Source of the DNA: Oscheius onirici
Lineage: Eukaryota > Nematoda > Chromadorea > Rhabditida > Rhabditidae
Direction of reading: 5' to 3'
Length of the DNA stretch: 64,000 nt
Assembly (NCBI GenBank): GCA_932521025.1
Contig: OW051473.1
Span: forward strand, 4,092,001 to 4,156,000
The position numbers and the translations under genes are program-made. Below the pieces are notes generated by a model that made no database searches, was not told the DNA's origin, and saw only the letters and a program-made list of their open reading frames with translations. This document shows, piece after piece, positions 14,987 through 29,922 of the stretch. The stretch's first letter is position 1; each line of letters starts with the position of its first letter.

Positions 14987-17424
14987 TTACAGCTTGTCAT
15001 TCTCAGGGTTGTGCTTGGGTTCTGAAGGAAATAATATGGCGGAAACGTAGCATACCTTTTTCGCCTTGAGCCCCTAGCCAATTTTCCATTTCACTGGCTT
15101 CCGTGTCAGTTGGAATCTGTAATGGTGTTTATTTGTGATAATCCAAATAGGATTACCTTATTCTGCACAGCAGTGGATAGTCCAACGGCGGCTTGTTGTT
15201 CACTGTTTGCCGCATAAGAGGATGCAGTCGTGACCTCTGAAAAACAATGTAATCGTCGGTCCCTCTAGATTAGTTCTGTGTTTTTGAAACGCTTGGTAAA
15301 AAAACTAGATGGCGTGAGATGTGAATACAAATTAGCAGTCTAGACGTACACACTAGTGTCTGGACTGTATTTGGCCACGAGTCTGTCTAAACATCCAAAA
15401 GCGCATCGTACGAAAAAGAAAATGATTGAGACTTACTCATATTGTTGAGTTGCTGCGAGAGAGACTGCTCCGATCCAAGATCAATCAAGTTGGTGTCCGA
15501 GGAAGAGGGTGTTTCGGCTGTTCGGCCTGCACGGAAGCGCTCGTATTTTTCAAAAAGACTGTTGAAATCGTCATTGATGACCAGAAGTTCAGCTGAAAAA
15601 TAGTATAGGATCATAAAAATATATAAGAACACACATGTCACTTCTTCCGTGGTGATAGTGCTGAGAAGATCCATAACGCGTCGCTGCATCTGTTTGCAGG
15701 TTGCATAAAGCTCAGACAGGAGCTGCAATTCATCGACAGTCTCTTTGCCAGGAGTGATTTCGGAGAGCATTTCACGGAAAACCTGATAAACCAATAAGAT
15801 TTACTTTGGCAAGCAGATACCTTGATATTTGAGTTGACTACGTCAATATCCCTTCGTAGCTTCTGGAGCTGATCCGGAGTCGGATTTACTGGCTCTCCAC
15901 GGACAGCCGGAACTACTTCGTAGCTCTGAATGGTTAATTTTAGTTATAAATTAAAAAAAAACGAAGAAAGTGTGCGACACTTACGACAGGAGCTCTGGGA
16001 TGAGCTGGTTGATGAGAAGGCTGAGGCGTCGGTTGAGGTTGAATGTGAACAGTCTACAATACAACATTGACATGCATTGCACAACACACAAAAGGTGAAA
16101 TTTACCTTCTTCGGAGTGATAATGGGAGCGAGAGAATCCAGATCGGCAGCCGGGAATTCCACTCCTTTACTTTTCAGATCCTCGTAAACTTGAACGACTC
16201 CTTGAAGATCTGGCTGGCTTTTGAATGCATCGGCCCAAGCCTGAACATACTCTCTGTATCCGGGGTTCTCTTGTTACGTGGTCGTTCATTGCTTGTATAA
16301 TTACAGCGCTGCTTGTTTTTCAGAAACACTTGAGCGCGAATTCGAGATAAGGTACCCGAGAACGTTTTTGCTGCGCAGAAAGGTCTAGTTTTCGCGTTTC
16401 TCATGGACTGTTCCATTTATCCGATCCGTAACTAGGTCAGTCGCGATGACTGCTAGAGTAGAAGTACGTCGTCGCAAGGTCAGCGACACAGTTCTTAGAC
16501 CACTCGTTTTTTTCGTGAAAAATACTTCAAGGACGCACAGTAAACGATTGCTAATAATTACATGCTATTGTTTACCTGAATAAGAGTCAAGACACGTTCT
16601 TGGATGATTTGAGGAGCATCGAACTTGGGCCCGATCAGTTTAACCAGATCCAGGATAAACTCCTTCTGACAGACGAGATAGTGGAAATGATGGTAGCAAT
16701 TCTTCACGCTTGTCTCCAATACGGTCAAGGTGTACATGACTACTGCATTATTCTTCGACATACTACTATGGAGACGTTTCTTGATGGCGCGAACGGCATC
16801 CCTTGCCCTGTGTTAAAAATAAATGAAAAGAACTGAATAATCCCAACTGTTCTTCCGAGCTGTTGATAAAATCGCAAATTTCCATGTTAAGCCCCCAGTT
16901 CTCCGTGGCCAGAGTTGTAGCATCAGTAGCTTGTTCTGAAAACCTATTCTTTTTAAATTACAGCTGGTTTCTTATGCCACGTCCTTTTAGAAACCCGTTG
17001 AACACGCTCAGTTTCGCAACTTGTGCTGACGTTGCTCTATCCAAAACTGGACAAACAAAGGCCCGCTACTCTTATCCAAATCACGAGAGAACAATGCATA
17101 ATTTGTTTTTCCATGACTGTTTGCGCTAGAAAGCTGTTCTGCAGCCTAGCCATACATACATGTTGACAGGCCCCTCTTTTGTAAAAACGGATGTTCTCCT
17201 GTCCATTGTTGGAGAGAGTCATACTCTCCCGCGGATAATGAGTCTAGCGAGCTATCCCACGACAAACGGTCTGAGAACGGAGCTCAAAACCAACCAATTT
17301 TGCGGCCGACAGGAGTTGAGAAAGGATTGCCCTGGAAGAAATCCGAGACCTGCTCGCCGACTTTGACGGCGGCTTCCTTGGCACTTTCCATGGTCTTTGC
17401 AACTTGATCACCGACGTTACTCAT
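14987..17424 (-). CDS. tom1: TOM1-family VHS/GAT endosomal sorting adaptor
   Basis: Adaptor that binds ubiquitinated cargo, clathrin and endosomal partners. The start at 17424-17422 gives [20 protein letters not shown]; exon 1 ends PVGRKI at about 17296 and a long intron (about 360 nt) follows. The VHS domain then reads [55 protein letters not shown] and [15 protein letters not shown]. After a Pro/Gln linker comes a GAT three-helix region ([20 protein letters not shown] onwards, [33 protein letters not shown]). A clathrin-box-like NLIDLGSE lies before a Ser/Gln-rich tail ending PENDKL at 14989-14987. Lack of a GAE domain favours TOM1 over GGA. The usual Cys after VLET is Ser here. Confidence 0.9.
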
Positions 17425-18542
17425 CTGAAATATGCAATATATGTAAAAAAAATAGCCGATTAAGAAGTAAACAAGGGCAAAACAATAATTTCAACAGATG
17501 CGATATAATGGAGCATATTATTTGCAAAATAATGAGAAGTAATCGCTAGTTTACAGCAGTCGGAAGGATTGTGGCGAAAGGAAAACACAGAAATGGGTTA
17601 TTTTCCGCAGCAGAGAATGACGGTATTGTGCTGAGGCAGCGATCGATTCTCCGGCGCCCAGGGGAAAGGCCAACAGCTGATTCATGAGTTTACTCACTCA
17701 TTAGGACATGTATTCTAATCGTAGTGCTATAGCGGAGCTAGAGGATATTCGATAGTAACGAAATGGGCATGGATCTGCATCCTCAGTGATGTAAAACGGA
17801 GGACATTTTGCGGAGAGGGAATGACCGGCACGAGAAGGACAAACGAAAGCAGCTGCTTTCATAATTATGGCGATAAGATAACCGTTGTTTACGTTCGGTT
17901 TCTGTGTTACATGCGGCATTGTCAGCGAAAGTTAGAAAGTTTGTCTCGATTCATCAACTCCAAGAAAACATTCTAGTCAAAACTTCAAAGAAAAAGACAG
18001 ATGATCCGCTGACTGATAAATCACCTTGAGATTTCGTTCCCTACGTGACCTTTGCCGCAATATCTTGATGAGGGTTAGGGATACCCCTGCGAAATCTGTG
18101 GTCAAGGATAACTGTCGACCTTATCCGAGACAATAGAGACAATTAAGATGTAGTAATCGAGGTTTGGGAGAAGCCTTGTAAGAGACAATGTACTTTTACA
18201 GCTAATTACTGTCGTAAAACCAATCTACAGCCCTATTATCTCATCTACCGCGGAAGAAATGCTGGCCTGTTCCGCGCGGACTTTTTGCCGCCGGCTATTT
18301 ACTCAACACCTCGGACAATTTCATTGATTTATTTTTCCGCTTTTCTTTTTTGGATTTTACTGCAAGTTACCCGAAAGATGACCCCGAGACTTTTATGCCA
18401 CATCTCCCTTGGCAGGCGTAGCGGCCTCGGCGGACTGCTGAACCAATCAACGTCGAGGGGCGTGACTTTCGTGGACCAATAAGAGAGACCCACCTTGCGT
18501 AGAAGCGATCGCTTCCCTTGCTGACCACTCTTGGCGGTTGCG
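17425..18542. other. Divergent promoter region, TOM1 (minus) and PDI (plus)
   Basis: About 1.1 kb separating two genes that read outward. The PDI-proximal end carries two CCAAT boxes, one inside an ERSE-II match. Open frames in this stretch look random; nothing else recognised. Confidence 0.45.
18470..18480 (-). promoter_or_regulatory. ERSE-II element upstream of PDI
   Basis: CGTGGACCAAT is the exact reverse complement of ATTGGNCCACG, the ERSE-II consensus bound by NF-Y with ATF6 or XBP1 during ER stress. It ends 62 bp before the PDI start codon, and a further CCAAT box lies near 18452-18456. Position and target gene fit unfolded-protein-response control; binding itself is inferred. Confidence 0.65.
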
Positions 18543-20769
18543 ATGTTCAAAGTCGCCGGTCTCTGTATCCTGGTCCTTGGGGCTTTTGCCGCCACTATCG
18601 AAGAGGAAGAGAATGTCATCGTCCTTACCAAGGTAATATCTTCTTTCATTCATCTTTCCTCCAAAGTGGACCAAAATGTGGCCTAAAACGCTGAAGTATA
18701 CCAGCGAGTAATCATTTTTGGAATGACACGTCAGCTAAAACACACCTTTTTTCAAAAATATACCAATAGTAAAAGATTAACAGTATAAATTTGAAGGACA
18801 ACTTCGATGAGGTGATCAATGAAAACGAGTTCGTCTTGGCCGAGTTCTACGCTCCCTGGTGCGGACACTGCAAGGTAATTTTCATTATCCGTACAGTTTT
18901 TGATGTCTTCATTTCAGGCTCTTGCCCCAGAATACGCCAAGGCCGCCACACAGCTCAAGGAAGAAGGATCTGCCATCAAGCTCGCCAAGTTGGACGCCAC
19001 CGTTCACGGAGACGTTGCCAGCAAGTTCGAGGTGGCTTTCCTATATATTTTCCTTACTAAATTTATATATTTCTAGATCCGCGGATACCCTACCCTGAAG
19101 CTCTTCCGCAACGGAAAGCCCAGCGAATATAACGGAGGACGCGACTCTGCCGCCATCATCGGATGGCTCAAGAAGAAGACCGGACCCGTCGCCAAGGAGC
19201 TCAAGACCGCTGATGAGGTTAAGGATCTCCAAGAGTCCGCTGATGTCGTCGTTGTTGGATATTTCAAGGTTCGTTTTTCTTTTCTTTTTTTTGAAACTAC
19301 ACAAAAAACACGTGGCCCACTAGTCCACGTAGCACAAGACTGTAATTCTTATTGATTTTTGGGGGATGGCGAGCAGGACGCAGCGTCCTTGACCCTAGAT
19401 TCGAGACCGCTCCGAAGTAGGCCGCGACAGAGTCTTTGAATAACTGCACCGGCTAGACTTTCTCTCCCGCAAATGATTTACTAAGTGAAATCATGAAGTT
19501 GTTAGAAAGAGAGACTGACGTTATCTGTGGATAGGTACAGGCCAGCACATAGGTATTTACTCAACCACGCGGACTATCCACCCGGGAAGAGTTGCGGCAA
19601 TTTGTGGGAAGCATGATATTTGTTCACCTTCTGTAGAGACAGTTGCACTTCATTGAAAGAAGCCTTTTAACGAAAGTTTAATTTCAGGACCAGACTTCCG
19701 CGGATGCCAAGGCTTTCCTCGAGGTCGCCGCCGGAATCGATGATATTCCTTTCGGAATCTCTTCCGAGGATGCCGCCAAGAAGCAGCTGGAGCTCAAGGG
19801 AGATGGAATCGTTCTCCTGAAAAAGTTCGATGAAGGACGTGCCGTCTTCTACGAAAAGATCGCCGCTGATGCCATCAAGACCTGGATCCAGGCTAACCGT
19901 CTCGCCCTCGTCTCCGAGTTCACCCAGGAAACCGCCTCCGTCATCTTCGGTGGAGAAATCAAGAGCCACAACCTTCTCTTCGTCTCCAAGGAATCTTCCG
20001 AATTCGAGAAGCTCGAGTCCGAGTTCAAGAACGCCGCCAAGGAATTCAAGGGCAAGGTTTTGTTCGTCTACATCAACACTGACGTCGAGGATAACGCTCG
20101 TATCATGGAGTTCTTCGGACTGAAGAAGGACGAACTTCCCGCCATCCGTCTCATCTCTCTCGAGGAGGACATGACCAAGTTCAAGCCCGATTTCGAAGAG
20201 ATCAACACCGAAAACATCGTCAAGTTCACCCAGACCTACCTCGACGGAAACCTCAAGGCTCACCTCATGTCCGAGGACATCCCTGAAGACTGGGACAAGA
20301 ATCCCGTCAAGACCCTTGTAGGAAAGAACTTCGAGCAGGTACAAACTACTTTAAGATTAAACTTATCAAGGGATTTAGGTTGCCCGCGACCCCACCAAGA
20401 ACGTCCTCGTCGAGTTCTACGCTCCCTGGTGCGGACACTGCAAGCAGCTCGTTCCTACCTGGGACAAGCTCGGAGAGAAGTACGCCGACCACGAGAACAT
20501 CATCATCGCCAAGATGGACTCTACTGCCAACGAGGTAAAATGAGGTTCTTGTTTCAATGCTAACTTTACAGTTACAGGTTGAGGATGTCAAGATCCAGTC
20601 CTTCCCTACCATCAAGTTCTTCCCCGCTGGATCCAACAAGGTTGTTGACTACACCGGAGACAGGACGATCGAAGGATTCTCCAAGTTCCTCGAGAGCAAC
20701 GGAAAGGAAGGTGCTGGAGCCTCCGAGGAGGAGGAGGTTGAGGAGGAGAAGCCCAAGGACGAGCTGTAA
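18543..20769 (+). CDS. pdi: Protein disulfide isomerase (PDIA1/P4HB type)
   Basis: ER-lumen thiol oxidoreductase that forms and rearranges disulfides and, in animals, also serves as beta subunit of collagen prolyl 4-hydroxylase. Seven exons (18543-18632, 18797-18874, 18918-19031, 19077-19268, 19688-20338, 20379-20534, 20578-20769) give 490 residues, normal for the family. Signal peptide [17 protein letters not shown]; a-domain active site CGHC at residues 52-55 in [10 protein letters not shown]; b and b' domains in exons 4-5; a'-domain CGHC at 394-397; acidic C terminus ending in the retention signal KDEL. All introns are phase 0. The exon 2 acceptor (TTTGAAG) is weak but the frame requires it. 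Strong preference for GGA and C-ending codons suggests high expression. Confidence 0.97.
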
Positions 20770-21005
20770 GCTCAGTCTCTTGGCTATTTATTTACACGGG
20801 CTTTGTTCTTCTTGTTTCCATCTCTCTCTGTCCCCCTGTTGTTATTTACTCCGTTCCCTCATTGCCTTCCCTTTACTTCTTGTCATTTATTGTGATCCGC
20901 CCTTCATGATGAATGGTTTAATAAGTATTTATTCACAAATCATCTCATGGCGTCGTGTCAAATGAACTGGGTTCTTTGAGAAATATGTAACACTATTTCT
21001 TTTCC

Positions 21006-21011
21006 AATAAA
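21006..21011 (+). terminator. Polyadenylation signal of PDI
   Basis: AATAAA about 240 nt after the PDI stop codon, in a T-rich 3' UTR. Confidence 0.6.
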
Positions 21012-21484
21012 TTATTATGATGAAAGAATTCTGTTTTAACGGAGAGGACAGCGCACTTTTAGAGAAAAACAGGGCTATCACTGATTCAAGTGTTTACTAA
21101 GGGTATTTTTTCTTCATTATCTGATAGCCTCTGATTCACACAAAGTGCACTAGCGTGTTCTCTGGCTGTAAACCTCAAGTCTTTTAGAAATACGTCCCCA
21201 AAATATCTGCAAGAGTAAGAGCAAATCAAGATTTAGCTCGATTTCAGGAACTGACAAAAGTGCCTCTAAGTGAATTGGACGACTAGCTCTTTAGTGTCGT
21301 TCTGCTCTGCTCGCTGCTTTTTTCAGTTTTGACTTTGTCCCATAACACTGCGTCTGATGATACAGACAAACGCTTGGATAAGTATTGCTATTTATTGCTC
21401 TACATTTTAGAATAAGCTGTTGCTGACACGGTCAGACTAGCTACCTCAAACGGACAATGCAAATGCGTACAGAAAGCGACCAGG
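21012..21484. other. Intergenic between convergent PDI and phosphofructokinase
   Basis: About 470 bp holding the 3' ends of two converging genes. Nothing further recognised. Confidence 0.4.
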
Positions 21485-25008
<3,524 letters not shown>

Positions 25009-25952
25009 TTCTGAAGAATGAAATAATGTAAACAAAACAAACTGTCAAGAATGCGTTTGGTCAAAATAAGAACCGAGAAATCACGGGGGCAGTATCAAAA
25101 GGTCAAAGTTCATTAGACCATAGAGGATGTTGTCGCGCATCTCAGTCTGGCATGCTCAATAAGTCTACGTGAGAAAGCGGGCTTCGAGAGAGAGAGAGGC
25201 CAACTGCCCCTCGATCACTGCCGGCCTTCTAGTTACAGCCGAATTGATTGTCCAGCCAAGGAACCTTGGCATGAACTCTAAATAAATAGCTTTGTGAAAT
25301 AACTAGTGAAAAATTGTAGATGTTTGCCCAGCGAAAAGACTAATAAATAATTTCGAGATATCGTAAAGATTTTTACGATAAGATGCAAAAGGTCAAAGAT
25401 AAAAGGAGGTAAAAACAAATATGGAGCTCGGTGATGCAACTGCGAAGACTGAATGAGATGAGGACTAATCTCCGCCAAGCAAAACTCGAAGCGACGCGGA
25501 AAATAAAAGCGATCTGCTGCTTTTGTTGTTTAAATGCGCAGAGCGCTTGTTTTTGAACAAGTTGTTGCTGTTATCGATTAATGCATGAGGAAATGAAATT
25601 GCAAATTGTTTACTCGGTCTGCAACACTAAGAGCATAGGCAACTGGTACTTGGCTCATGAATTGTATGGAAAAAAAACAAAAATGCTAGGGGAAATGGAT
25701 TTTGAACAGAAAATTAGATTTAAACCGAATTCTTTGAATCAAACCCAAACACTAAAGGGAAAAGCACAAGGGAGAGTGTTGTTGCTAGCGTTTCTACAAT
25801 TGGGAAAGATGAACTTGATGCAATCTAGAGATCAACAAACAAATCTGGAAAAAGCCAGTTCATTGAGAAATATAGTAGCTTTCTGAAAACAATAGAATGT
25901 ACTCATGGAAGTGAATAAGTTGTATCACCGGCGGGACAGCTGTCAGTCATTT
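25009..25952. other. Intergenic, phosphofructokinase upstream region to RhoGDI 3' end
   Basis: About 940 bp, AT-rich with purine-rich stretches (GAGAGAGAG near 25188). A 101-codon plus-strand frame at 25581-25886 is Lys/Asn/Gln-rich without motifs and looks fortuitous. Confidence 0.4.
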
Positions 25953-26688
25953 TTACCAGTCTTTTGCAATCTCCAGGGCCCATTTCCACGAGAGCCAGTC
26001 ATGACCATCGTCATCCGTGAATTTCGACTTAATTTTGTACGTGGCGCGATGAAGCATTCCTTAATAACATTTTAATATAGTTTTAGTGATTTATTTACCA
26101 GAAGGAGCCTCCTCGATCGGCGACAGATAGGTCTGGAGCTCAGCTTTCGGAGCATACGATCCAACCATTAAAGTCTCGCTGGCAATCTGAGCTCCCATAC
26201 GATGAACCTTATGCACATATCTGTGTAGAAAAATAGAGCGATCAAAAAGAGTACCTACTTCAGTCCAGTAACAATCTCTCTCTGGACGTAGAACTCGAAT
26301 TTCAGACGATAGTGTGCTCCTTCCTTCAGTTTGAAGGTCTCAGCGTGAAGATTGTCTAAGAAAAGATATAAATAAACGTAAATGTGAATTTGATACCTGG
26401 ATTGCTAAGGTCCATAACCATATCAGATCTTCCAGCGACAACAACGGCAATGGTTTTAAGCAGGACCACTCTCTTGTCGCTATGATCTACAATGACTTGA
26501 TTTGGAGCATTTCCCAAAAGCGTCTCCTTGTACTTTTCCAGACTCTCATCTCCCTAAATTCCAAATATATTCTCATACACTTTGTGCTCCACCTTGTCTT
26601 GATTAAGAATGTCGGTGACGGACTTGGGAGCAGGCGGAATATAGTTAACGGCCGGAACATCCTGATCGGATTTGTTATCCTCTTCCAT
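25953..26688 (-). CDS. rhi-1: Rho GDP-dissociation inhibitor (RhoGDI)
   Basis: Cytosolic chaperone that extracts prenylated Rho, Rac and Cdc42 from membranes and holds them GDP-bound. The start at 26688-26686 gives an acidic N-terminal regulatory arm ([20 protein letters not shown]) and the switch-binding helices ([11 protein letters not shown]). The immunoglobulin-like prenyl-binding domain follows: [52 protein letters not shown] and [20 protein letters not shown]. The C terminus [14 protein letters not shown] is the family's hallmark ending; stop at 25955-25953. About five exons with short introns and roughly 190 residues, typical of RhoGDI. C. elegans has a single gene, rhi-1; the symbol is transferred by family. 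Confidence 0.95.
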
Positions 26689-27718
26689 GGTCTACTCCTG
26701 AATGAACCAATTTGCACTAAAAGTTTGGAAAATGAGGCGAACGGATCATATTGGGAGAGTCGTTAGCAGACCGAGCGATGAGTGGATATCCTCTTTAACA
26801 AGACAAACAAAGATGCAACATTATCTATAACGGAAAATGGATCCGCGTTTTGTTATAAAATTCCAAGAGACGATAAACAAGATAGTACTGCCACATCATT
26901 TGAAGAAACCGGTTCGGAAAAGAATCTAATCAGAAGACCTAGCATTTGGAATCAGCAGGAGAGAAAATGGAGGGTTTCATCTAGCAGCGGAATAAAATGC
27001 CGAGGACATGAATGATTGTCTGGAATGCAACCTGAATGATGTGATTTTTCGTCTTGCCGACGACAGTGGGCCATTATGCAATCAATGATGCGACTGTACG
27101 GAACTAATCAGCATGGGCAGATAATGTTTCCAGAGTGAGTCATAGTGGTCAGGCGCAGCACACTAAAAGTGACTTTAACTAGAGACAATCGATCGATGAA
27201 TGGATCTCAAACAAACAGTGTCAAGGCAGCAATAATCCTGAGGACGACAATCAGAGAGACTACTAGTTTCTTGTCATTTTCCTTCCCCCTCTCTCGAACA
27301 ATCGTTTGGAGAATGGTAAACAAAGAGACATTGTTTATCATTAGGAGGAAGTGAAAAATGGAACTAAAATGAAATCAGTAGCCTGTAATTAAGTTCTGAG
27401 AGACGAAAGTCTAAATTGGGTCGGCATAGCGCTGTGTGTGCTGAGTCACCTTCGCCGGTTGGGACTTAGCGAATAATTGATTGATGCAGACACCAACAGT
27501 CTCCACTGAAAGTTAACTGGCCTCACTTGGGTCACATTACAGGGCCTCCCAGGACGTAATTGTCTACCGTAGCCTTACACATACAGTGGCCTGGAATAAA
27601 CGAACTAAAAGATGGTAATTTTTGTAGAAAACGAGTCTCTGTCTTCGATTTGTTCAAATTACCCTTCAATTACGCTTCTTTTTTCTAAATTGAACCACTG
27701 AACCTTCCGGCTTTCCTA
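26689..27718. other. Divergent intergenic region, RhoGDI (minus) and DGK (plus)
   Basis: About 1 kb holding the promoters of two outward-reading genes. Open frames of 60-80 codons at 26782-27354 show no motif. Nothing else supported. Confidence 0.4.
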
Positions 27719-29922
27719 ATGGAGTCCGCGCCGCACTCTGCCGGCGAGGCTTTCGCGCTCCAGTCGCACTTATCTTTTCAGCTGACTTCTCTCTATTCAA
27801 CCATTTTCCAACTACTAGAAAACTTCAAATGTCTAATGGATTTTCCTGGTGAGGTGTTCACCGCCTTGGGAATTATATTGGGACTGTCAATATTGATCTA
27901 TCTTGCCCGGAAATTGTTCGAAAGCCGAAAAAGGAAGGCTTTAAATGACTCTTCATCCGCTAAGAGCAAGTTTATTTAGGAGTTTTACTCATTTTTCGCT
28001 CAGGCGGACATTACTGGACCCCAGTTCAACTGGTCGAACACGGATTCTTCTGTGTCTGTTGCAAAGAAAACCTGACAATTGGGTATGAATGCGACTTTTG
28101 TACTTTGAAAGTCGATTCGGTGGGTTTATGCAAAAAATTCTATATTTCACGATTCATTTAGGTCAACTGCGCACGACTGATTGCTCAAAAGACACCATGC
28201 AAGACAGTTCAAAGCAAAGCCACGTCGCCAGAGACCATGAAACATCACTGGGTTTGTGTTCCTTGTATATTTTATATTTTAACCGTTAAGGTGTCTGGAA
28301 ACATAGAGGAGGAAAAGTTCTGTATGGTTTGTGAGGATCTGTGTGGTGGAGGTGTCGGTTTGCAAGACTACAGGTGCTCCTGGTTAGTGACGCACTCTTT
28401 TGTTCCTATTCAACCGTTCAGGTGCGTGCAAGTCGTTCATTCACGTTGCAAAAGACAAATCGGCGATGAATGCGACTTCGGACAACTCAAAAGATTCGTT
28501 ATACCGCCGTATTGTCTGACAACTAGGAAGTCAGTAAACAGAAGCCAAAGATATGTAAGCATTTTTGTCAATTTTAAAGTAGAACGGAAGTTTTAGCCAA
28601 TCGTGGACACGATGAAAGCGCCGGTAGAAAATGATCAATGGCAGCCCATAATTGCCGTCGTTAATCCCAAAAGTGGCTCTGGGGCTGGAAAAGGAGTCTT
28701 GAGAAAACTTCGGTCTCATTTGCACCCAGTACAGGTTTAATGCTTCTCAGTTTTATTCAAGAATAAACTTTTTCAGGTGATTGACATCACAAAGTCACAT
28801 CTCCGTTCCTCACTCGCTTGGCTAGATGAGCACAAAGAAGTACTTGTTTTGTTAACATTCATTTCCTTTCGTTATAGCTAAAAGCAAGAATATTGATAGC
28901 TGGTGGAGACGGAACAATTTCTTCAGTTCTCGATGAAATTGACAAACTTTTACATCCTCTTCCTGTAGGTTTTATCAATTTACATCAATCTCTGGTTAAG
29001 GTAGCCGTTCTACCACTCGGGACAGGAAACGATCTATCCCGAGTGCTCAACTGGGGTTCGGAGTGTGATGGTCATCCGAATGTGATAGAACTTTTCGAGG
29101 AGATTGTTAACGCCAAACCCACAAAACTCGACAGATGGACCATACAAGTTGACCGCAAAAGAAAGGTAAACTTCTATTTGCATTTTTCAAGGCAGTTTTA
29201 TAGCTCGGTGTAAGAATTTTCAACAAGACCCTGTCCATGACAAATTACATGTCGATCGGAGTTGATGCTTGCGTGACACTCGGTATGCAGACAACCAGGA
29301 ATTCTATACCACGCGCACTTAGCAGCAGGTATGACTAGTAAAAAAGGACCTATTCAAAACATTATTCAGGGTTCTGAACAAATTCCTTTTTTTCACGTAC
29401 GGAACGAAAGATGTTTTTGAACGAGCATGCAAAGGACTCAATCGAAACATTGAGCTGTTCTTGGATGACAATCCGACGCCAACTCTTCTTCCCGATATCG
29501 AAGGCTTAGTCTTTTTGAACATTAGTTGTTGGGGTGCTGGAGTCCGCGTAAGTTCATTTGATCTTTCATTTCAAACGTTTTTTAGCCGTGGGATAGTGCT
29601 CCAGAGGAAATGAAACAATCGTTGGACGACGAAAAGTTTGAAATTTTTGCAGTCACCTCGTCATTTCATATTGCTCAACTACAGGTAAATAATTTAAAGA
29701 TATTTGGTTAATCATCACGATTAGGTCGGTCTTTCAACGCCCGTCCACATTGCTCAAGCTAGGAAAGCTGTTCTTCGAGTGGTCCAAGGCAAATTGCCCA
29801 TGCAGAGTGACGGAGAAGCCTGGCTCCAATCTCCTGCTACTATTACCATATCATACAAAGGCTCCAGTCAGATGCTCGAAAAATTGGTCCATTTCGAAAC
29901 CGGGCGGACTGGTTTCTTCTAG
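27719..29922 (+). CDS. Diacylglycerol kinase, epsilon-like (N-terminal membrane helix, C1 domains)
   Basis: Phosphorylates diacylglycerol to phosphatidic acid. An N-terminal hydrophobic helix (TALGIILGLSILIYLARKLF) is followed by two cysteine-rich C1 modules, HYWTPVQLVEHGFFCVCC with its CDFC partner, then FCMVCEDLCGGGVG with HSRCKRQIGDECDFG. The catalytic domain begins PIIAVVNPKSGSGAGKGVL, has the ATP-binding ILIAGGDGTISSVLDEI and AVLPLGTGNDLSRVLNWGSE, and continues into the accessory domain (YMSIGVDACVTLG, LFLDDNPTPTLLPDIEGLVF, SCWGAGVRPWDSA), ending GRTGFF at 29920-29922. The membrane helix plus two C1 domains without EF hands indicates the epsilon subtype. Exon 1 leaves through a GC donor at 27966. 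The start could instead be the internal Met at 27836. Confidence 0.93.

Noticed and set aside
19667-20344. 225-codon minus-strand frame opposite PDI
   Set aside because: It is a mirror of the codon-biased PDI exon 5, a common artefact of GAG/CTC-rich coding sequence.
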